12,275 bases of DNA from Candidatus Moraniibacteriota bacterium (GTDB taxonomy: Bacteria; Patescibacteriota; Minisyncoccia; Moranbacterales; UBA2206). The position numbers and the translations under genes were made by a program. This document shows positions 12,208 to 12,275 of this stretch, piece after piece (within the stretch, counting starts at the first letter, position 1; each line of letters opens with the position of its first letter). Under the pieces are notes generated by a model. It had not been told where the DNA came from and searched no databases. It worked only from the letters and a program-made list of their open reading frames with translations. The stretch lies in the NCBI GenBank assembly GCA_026396205.1, contig JAPLXF010000075.1, positions 1-12,275 of the forward strand, written 5' to 3'.

Positions 12208-12275
12208 ATCTGTATTTTACATCGAAATCCTACTCTCAATTTTATCATCTAAATCCCTAGCACAAATTTTTTCTT

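Noticed and set aside
1..12275. Alternative genetic code with TGA as Gly
   Set aside because: The 115-aa gene ends at TGA ahead of a terminator, and none of the major proteins needs TGA read through.

Overview
The window is an AT-rich bacterial segment read with the standard code: TAA, TAG and TGA all act as stops (TGA ends the gene at 11438-11785). Several traits suggest a Patescibacteria/CPR-type genome: a threonyl-tRNA synthetase without its TGS domain, a short MiaB, many small orphan proteins, 7-bp tandem repeats inside a housekeeping gene, and start codons lacking a Shine-Dalgarno (SD) beside others with very strong ones. This assignment is inferred from gene style, since no rRNA or other direct marker is present.

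Layout. 1-478 is intergenic and packed with inverted repeats, plus one possible 19-codon ORF. 479-1096 (-) is a DEDDy 3'-5' exonuclease. 1202-4024 (-) is a large surface lipoprotein: an Ig-like region, a Thr-rich linker, an ILEI/FAM3-like domain, a PKD domain, a GH17-like glycosidase, a second Thr-rich linker and a Trp-rich C-terminal domain. A compact divergent promoter region separates it from 4218-5666 (+), a duplicated calcineurin-like phosphoesterase whose second half has lost its metal ligands. 5775-7529 (+) is thrS. Two small unknown genes (- strand, 7717-8371) diverge from miaB (8526-9554, +). A 137-aa unknown gene (-, 9861-10274) diverges from miaA (10376-11386, +). A 115-aa unknown gene (-) and a 52-residue, nine-cysteine protein (-, 11909-12067) close the window. 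The cysteine-rich gene lies behind a strong promoter, an 18-codon leader ORF and a terminator hairpin, which together look like an attenuator.

Function. ThrS, MiaA and MiaB serve translation. MiaA adds the isopentenyl group to A37 of tRNA and MiaB then methylthiolates it, so the window holds both steps of ms2i6A37 synthesis. The lipoprotein is likely displayed on the cell surface and may act on or bind beta-glucan. The small strong-SD genes are orphans, each in its own unit or a two-gene unit.

Most notable: repetitive DNA has entered coding sequence in frame in both tRNA-modification genes, with a G/C-rich palindrome in miaB and two tracts of 7-bp repeats in miaA. miaB is also preceded by a diverged echo of its own N-terminus fused to another palindrome, and it ends without a TRAM domain next to a repeat whose second copy lies 2025 bp upstream.
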